A DNA stretch of 29,712 nt, from contig DATAEK010000137.1 of assembly GCA_036258055.1 (NCBI GenBank), positions 1 to 29,712 on the forward strand. Reading direction: 5' to 3'. How positions within the stretch are numbered: the stretch's first letter is position 1; each line of letters begins with the position of its first letter. Source of the stretch: DATAEK01 sp036258055 (GTDB lineage: Bacteria; Acidobacteriota; Vicinamibacteria; Vicinamibacterales; 2-12-FULL-66-21). The notes under the pieces were generated by a model, which did no database searches, was not told the DNA's origin, and was given only the letters and a program-made list of their open reading frames with translations. Shown piece by piece: positions 27,767 through 29,712 of the stretch. Position numbers and translations under genes: made by a program.

Positions 27767-27911
27767 GGGTCGTGCTGGACTGTCGTTGAAGTGGGCACGA
27801 GCGTGGTATCAGCAGCGCCTGCGGCCCGCCCGAGCCGCGAAGTCGCCGAGGACGAGCGAGCGGGGGTGGGGCCCCGCGAGCGTTGAGAAATGCCGTTCGG
27901 AGTGATGCGCG

Positions 27912-28208
27912 TCATTGAGGCGGCAGCACGTCACGGCCATCCCATCTCAGGTCCTTTGTGCGCCACAGCCCGGCGCCAGGAGGGCCGCCAAGCCTTCCGG
28001 TGTGCGACGCGACTTCCGTCAATGTGCCGGTCGCGGCATCAAGCCGGTAGAGCTGTTCCTGCCAATCGAGCGCCGTACCGGACGGCGTGTAGAAGAACGA
28101 ACTGATGCCGAGCACCAGAAGCAGGAGCACCGCGATAGCCGCGGAGAGCGCGAGCCATTTCGCCGCGCGAGGGAGGGGCACTGGTCGGTGATTGTAGCGC
28201 GCTCCCAT
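27912..28208 (-). CDS. Small membrane-anchored hypothetical protein
   Basis: A 98-residue protein from the ATG at 28208, or 89 residues from the GTG at 28181. One hydrophobic helix (WLALSAAIAVLLLLVLGISSFF) near the N-terminus is followed by an exported tail with a segment LYRLDAATGTLTEVASH, reminiscent of a single beta-propeller blade strand. I do not recognise the family. A TACAAT -10 box (28196-28191 on this strand) sits 9 bases before the GTG and none fits the ATG, so the GTG may be the real, nearly leaderless start. It faces the lipoprotein gene across the heptamer array. Confidence 0.6.
   Translation of the reverse strand: MGARYNHRPVPLPRAAKWLALSAAIAVLLLLVLGISSFFYTPSGTALDWQEQLYRLDAATGTLTEVASHTGRLGGPPGAGLWRTKDLRWDGRDVLPPQ
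28191..28196 (-). promoter_or_regulatory. -10 element (TACAAT) for the small membrane protein
   Basis: TACAAT on the minus strand lies 9 bases before a GTG that starts the in-frame 89-residue version of the small membrane protein. A transcript starting about 7 bases downstream would be nearly leaderless. Confidence 0.35.
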
Positions 28209-28282
28209 TGGCGCCGGGCTTCGCCCCGCCTGTCGCTCGTCGTTCTGTGGCTCTCGTGTGACGTCGTAGAATCAAGGTCGAC

Positions 28283-28369
28283 GCCGGGGTGGCGGAACTG
28301 GCAGACGCTCGGGACTTAAAATCCCGTGGCCGTAAGGCCGTGTGGGTTCGATCCCCACCCCCGGCACCA
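28283..28369 (+). tRNA. tRNA-Leu (anticodon UAA)
   Basis: An 87-base tRNA with encoded CCA end. The acceptor stem pairs GCCGGGG with CCCCGGC, and the anticodon loop CTTAAAA on a CGGGA/TCCCG stem gives anticodon UAA. The long variable arm GGCC-GTAA-GGCC is diagnostic of a class II leucine tRNA, and GGTTCGATCCC forms the T-loop. An integrase remnant starts 87 bases downstream, so its 3' end may have been an integration site. Confidence 0.97.
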
Positions 28370-28455
28370 TAATTCCCTAGGAAAATCGCAGGGTGGGATC
28401 CGACGGGTGACCGGCCCTGTGCCACGATCGAGCCGTACTCTAGCCATTCTCAAGC

Positions 28456-28803
28456 TTATCGCTCGGCCGCGATCATCGGGACGTGAAGCGCCGGACCTGC
28501 CCACGCTTTTTGCCCTTCACTGCGGCCTGCTGTGCCATTCGCGTACGCATCGAGCTTCGCTGCGGCCTCGCGGTGCATCGCGTCGTCGACGATGGCGTAG
28601 CGCTTGTAGATCGACTCCGTCTTGTGGCCCACCATCGCCATCGCGGTGGAGCAGGGCACGCCTGACCGCTCCAACGTCCGTACCGCGGAGCGTCGCAGAG
28701 GTCGGGCGAGCTCTCTGAGAGTGCGCTGCTGGAATCCATCACGCAGAATCAGCGGCTGACGCTCCTTTGGATAATCGCGGCGGTCTATAGAATCTAGGGA
28801 CAA
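28456..28803 (-). pseudogene. Tyrosine-recombinase (integrase) C-terminal remnant
   Basis: This frame carries the C-terminal catalytic end of a phage-type integrase: RRSAVRTLERSGV with the catalytic Arg, then VGHKTESIYKRYAIVDD with His and the nucleophile Tyr. Typical integrases are 350-400 residues, but here the homology begins only about 90 residues before the end of the protein, and the DNA-binding and N-terminal catalytic parts are missing. No frame upstream restores them within the window, so this is a decayed fragment or one cut by recombination. Its position 87 bases from tRNA-Leu is typical of an integrated element. Confidence 0.75.
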
Positions 28804-28970
28804 AACTTCGGGATCACTGGTATGTACTGGAGGCGTGGCGACACCACGGTGTTGTTGACCTCCGACAACTCCTGGACGGAGTTCCTCGGGTCAAGCCTGG
28901 CAACGAATGCCGTGTCCGCGCTGCAACGGCGATGAACCGCCGCGATTGCCGGCCGGCTGGCAGTCGAAGG
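28804..28970. other. Non-coding stretch within the mobile zone
   Basis: A 167-base stretch between the integrase remnant and the secreted-domain fragment. It has lower GC than its surroundings and only a short ORF of about 37 codons (from 28821), with no recognisable similarity or ribosome-binding site. Confidence 0.5.
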
Positions 28971-29520
28971 TCAAGTAAGCAGCTTCGCAGATCCGCCGGG
29001 CCATTTTGTTGACAATTTCGGCCAGACTTCGCTGAACACGACTGTCCTCGTGCCCGGGGAAGGCGGCAAACCAGCTTCGGACGGGTTGACAGAGAGGCGG
29101 CTGACCGTCTGGCCGCCTCCCGTGATTGTCATTTCAGGTCGAAATCGGCATACCCCCCCTGCGGGCTTGCCGTTGATGATTGCTTCTACCCGATACTTGC
29201 CGGGACCTGGCAATGAGGCGGTCGCCAGGTTGTACATGTACTTGCAATCTACGACTCGGAACACGCTGTCGTCGTCTTTAGGTTGGATCGTATCGGTTTC
29301 GTTGACGGCGCCCGTCGGATTGTCGGTCAGTCTCGTCACGAGGATGGTGGCCGGCGGGAGATTGCATGTCGCGACAGCCGGGGACGATGCTGCTGGCGTG
29401 AAGGTTTCTTCGTACTTGACAGTCTTTCCATCCACGCCGATCGTTGCATTCATAAGACTGACTACCTGGTCGCCGTTCACCCCCCATCCGCTATCCACGA
29501 TCAGCGTTACGCCGAGAACT
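28971..29520 (-). CDS. Secreted beta-domain fragment, possibly PxKD-like (N-terminus missing)
   Basis: The frame holds a beta-rich module with VTLIVDSGWGVNGDQVVSL, then FRVVDCKYMYNLATASLPG and GKYRVEAIINGKPAGG. The layout recalls secreted PxKD-type domains of bacterial surface proteins, but this is a weak, memory-based match. A GTG at 29498 is only the nominal start: homologous-looking sequence continues upstream in frame to about 29520, where it meets the HsdR-like sequence. The real N-terminus with a signal peptide is absent, so the gene is broken at the junction. Confidence 0.5.
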
Positions 29521-29524
29521 GTCG

Positions 29525-29712
29525 GTGGCGCGCGATCTCGGAAGCTACCTGATGGCCGCCGTTCCGAAGGCCACCATCATCGGTTTCACAGGCACTCCGA
29601 TCGCCCAGACGACGCAGGGGCAGGGGACGTTCAAGATCTTCGGGGCGCAGGACGAGAAGGGATACCTCGACAAATACTCCATCGCCGAATCGATTGAGGA
29701 CGAGACGACGCT
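29525..29712 (+). pseudogene. Type I restriction enzyme R subunit (hsdR) internal fragment
   Basis: From 29528 to the window end the plus strand encodes RDLGSYLMAAVPKATIIGFT, then GTPI, and later GYLDKYSIAESIED. These are conserved stretches of HsdR after its DEAD-box (motif III and following). The upstream ATPase motifs (Walker A, DEAH) and the N-terminal nuclease are missing; they should precede this point by several hundred residues but are replaced by the antisense secreted-domain fragment. The sequence runs off the window, so the 3' part may be intact. It is best read as a truncated gene or as one side of a recombination or assembly junction. Confidence 0.7.

Noticed and set aside
27604..27886. 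Short ORFs encoding repeats of RRSAFGV
   Set aside because: These are translations of the GGCGTTC heptamer array in different frames, lying after the lipoprotein stop, with no ribosome-binding site.
28039..28425. 128-residue minus-strand ORF covering the tRNA-Leu region
   Set aside because: Its core (GGGDRTHTALRPRDF) is the familiar false translation of the complement of a tRNA-Leu gene.

Overview
The window is a GC-rich, gene-dense piece of a bacterial chromosome, and the best guess at its source is Acidobacteriota, perhaps a Vicinamibacteria-like lineage. The reasons are two long MacB/FtsX-type 'ADOP' permeases (acidobacterial duplicated orphan permeases), a secreted S9 peptidase, several outer-membrane beta-barrels that imply a Gram-negative envelope, and arrays of short 7-9 bp tandem repeats between genes. 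No rRNA or marker protein is present to prove this. 

Layout. 1-3355: a cotranscribed set of a thioredoxin-fold/DUF255 protein (5' end outside the window), a crotonase-fold hydratase that starts inside its stop codon, and a small unknown protein. 3388-5831: a REC-PilZ regulator and an exported amidase. 5855-11136 (minus): a secreted unknown protein, an S9 peptidase and an ADOP permease, closely spaced. 11208-15014: two small outer-membrane barrels, a PLP aminotransferase and an APC permease. 15046-16898: a probable unknown-marR-pdxH operon, with a palindromic operator candidate upstream and repeat arrays on both sides. 17007-21208: a second ADOP permease, a cupin and a phenol-degradation-type outer-membrane protein. 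21196-27695: an envelope-signalling cluster. It holds an FHA-GAF-adenylyl cyclase, divergent from a PP2C phosphatase that is translationally coupled to a Ser/Thr kinase carrying a TonB-like C-terminal domain and an NTF2-like tail; a CsgG-like periplasmic protein and a lipoprotein with a duplicated small-barrel domain follow. 27704-28208: a heptamer array and a small membrane protein. 28283-29712: tRNA-Leu(UAA), followed by an integrase remnant, a secreted-domain fragment and an HsdR fragment, which reads as a decayed or chimeric mobile-element zone.

How the genes may work together. The 21-28 kb cluster is the most system-like part. Phosphorylation (kinase and phosphatase), phosphopeptide binding (FHA) and cyclic-nucleotide synthesis sit beside proteins predicted to act in the periplasm or outer membrane. 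The kinase itself spans the membrane and ends in a TonB-type domain. The marR operon looks self-regulated through the AT-rich palindrome at 16615-16626. Several genes have a good -10 hexamer only 6-12 bases before the start codon, which suggests leaderless or nearly leaderless mRNAs. All functions are read from sequence motifs; no searches were run.
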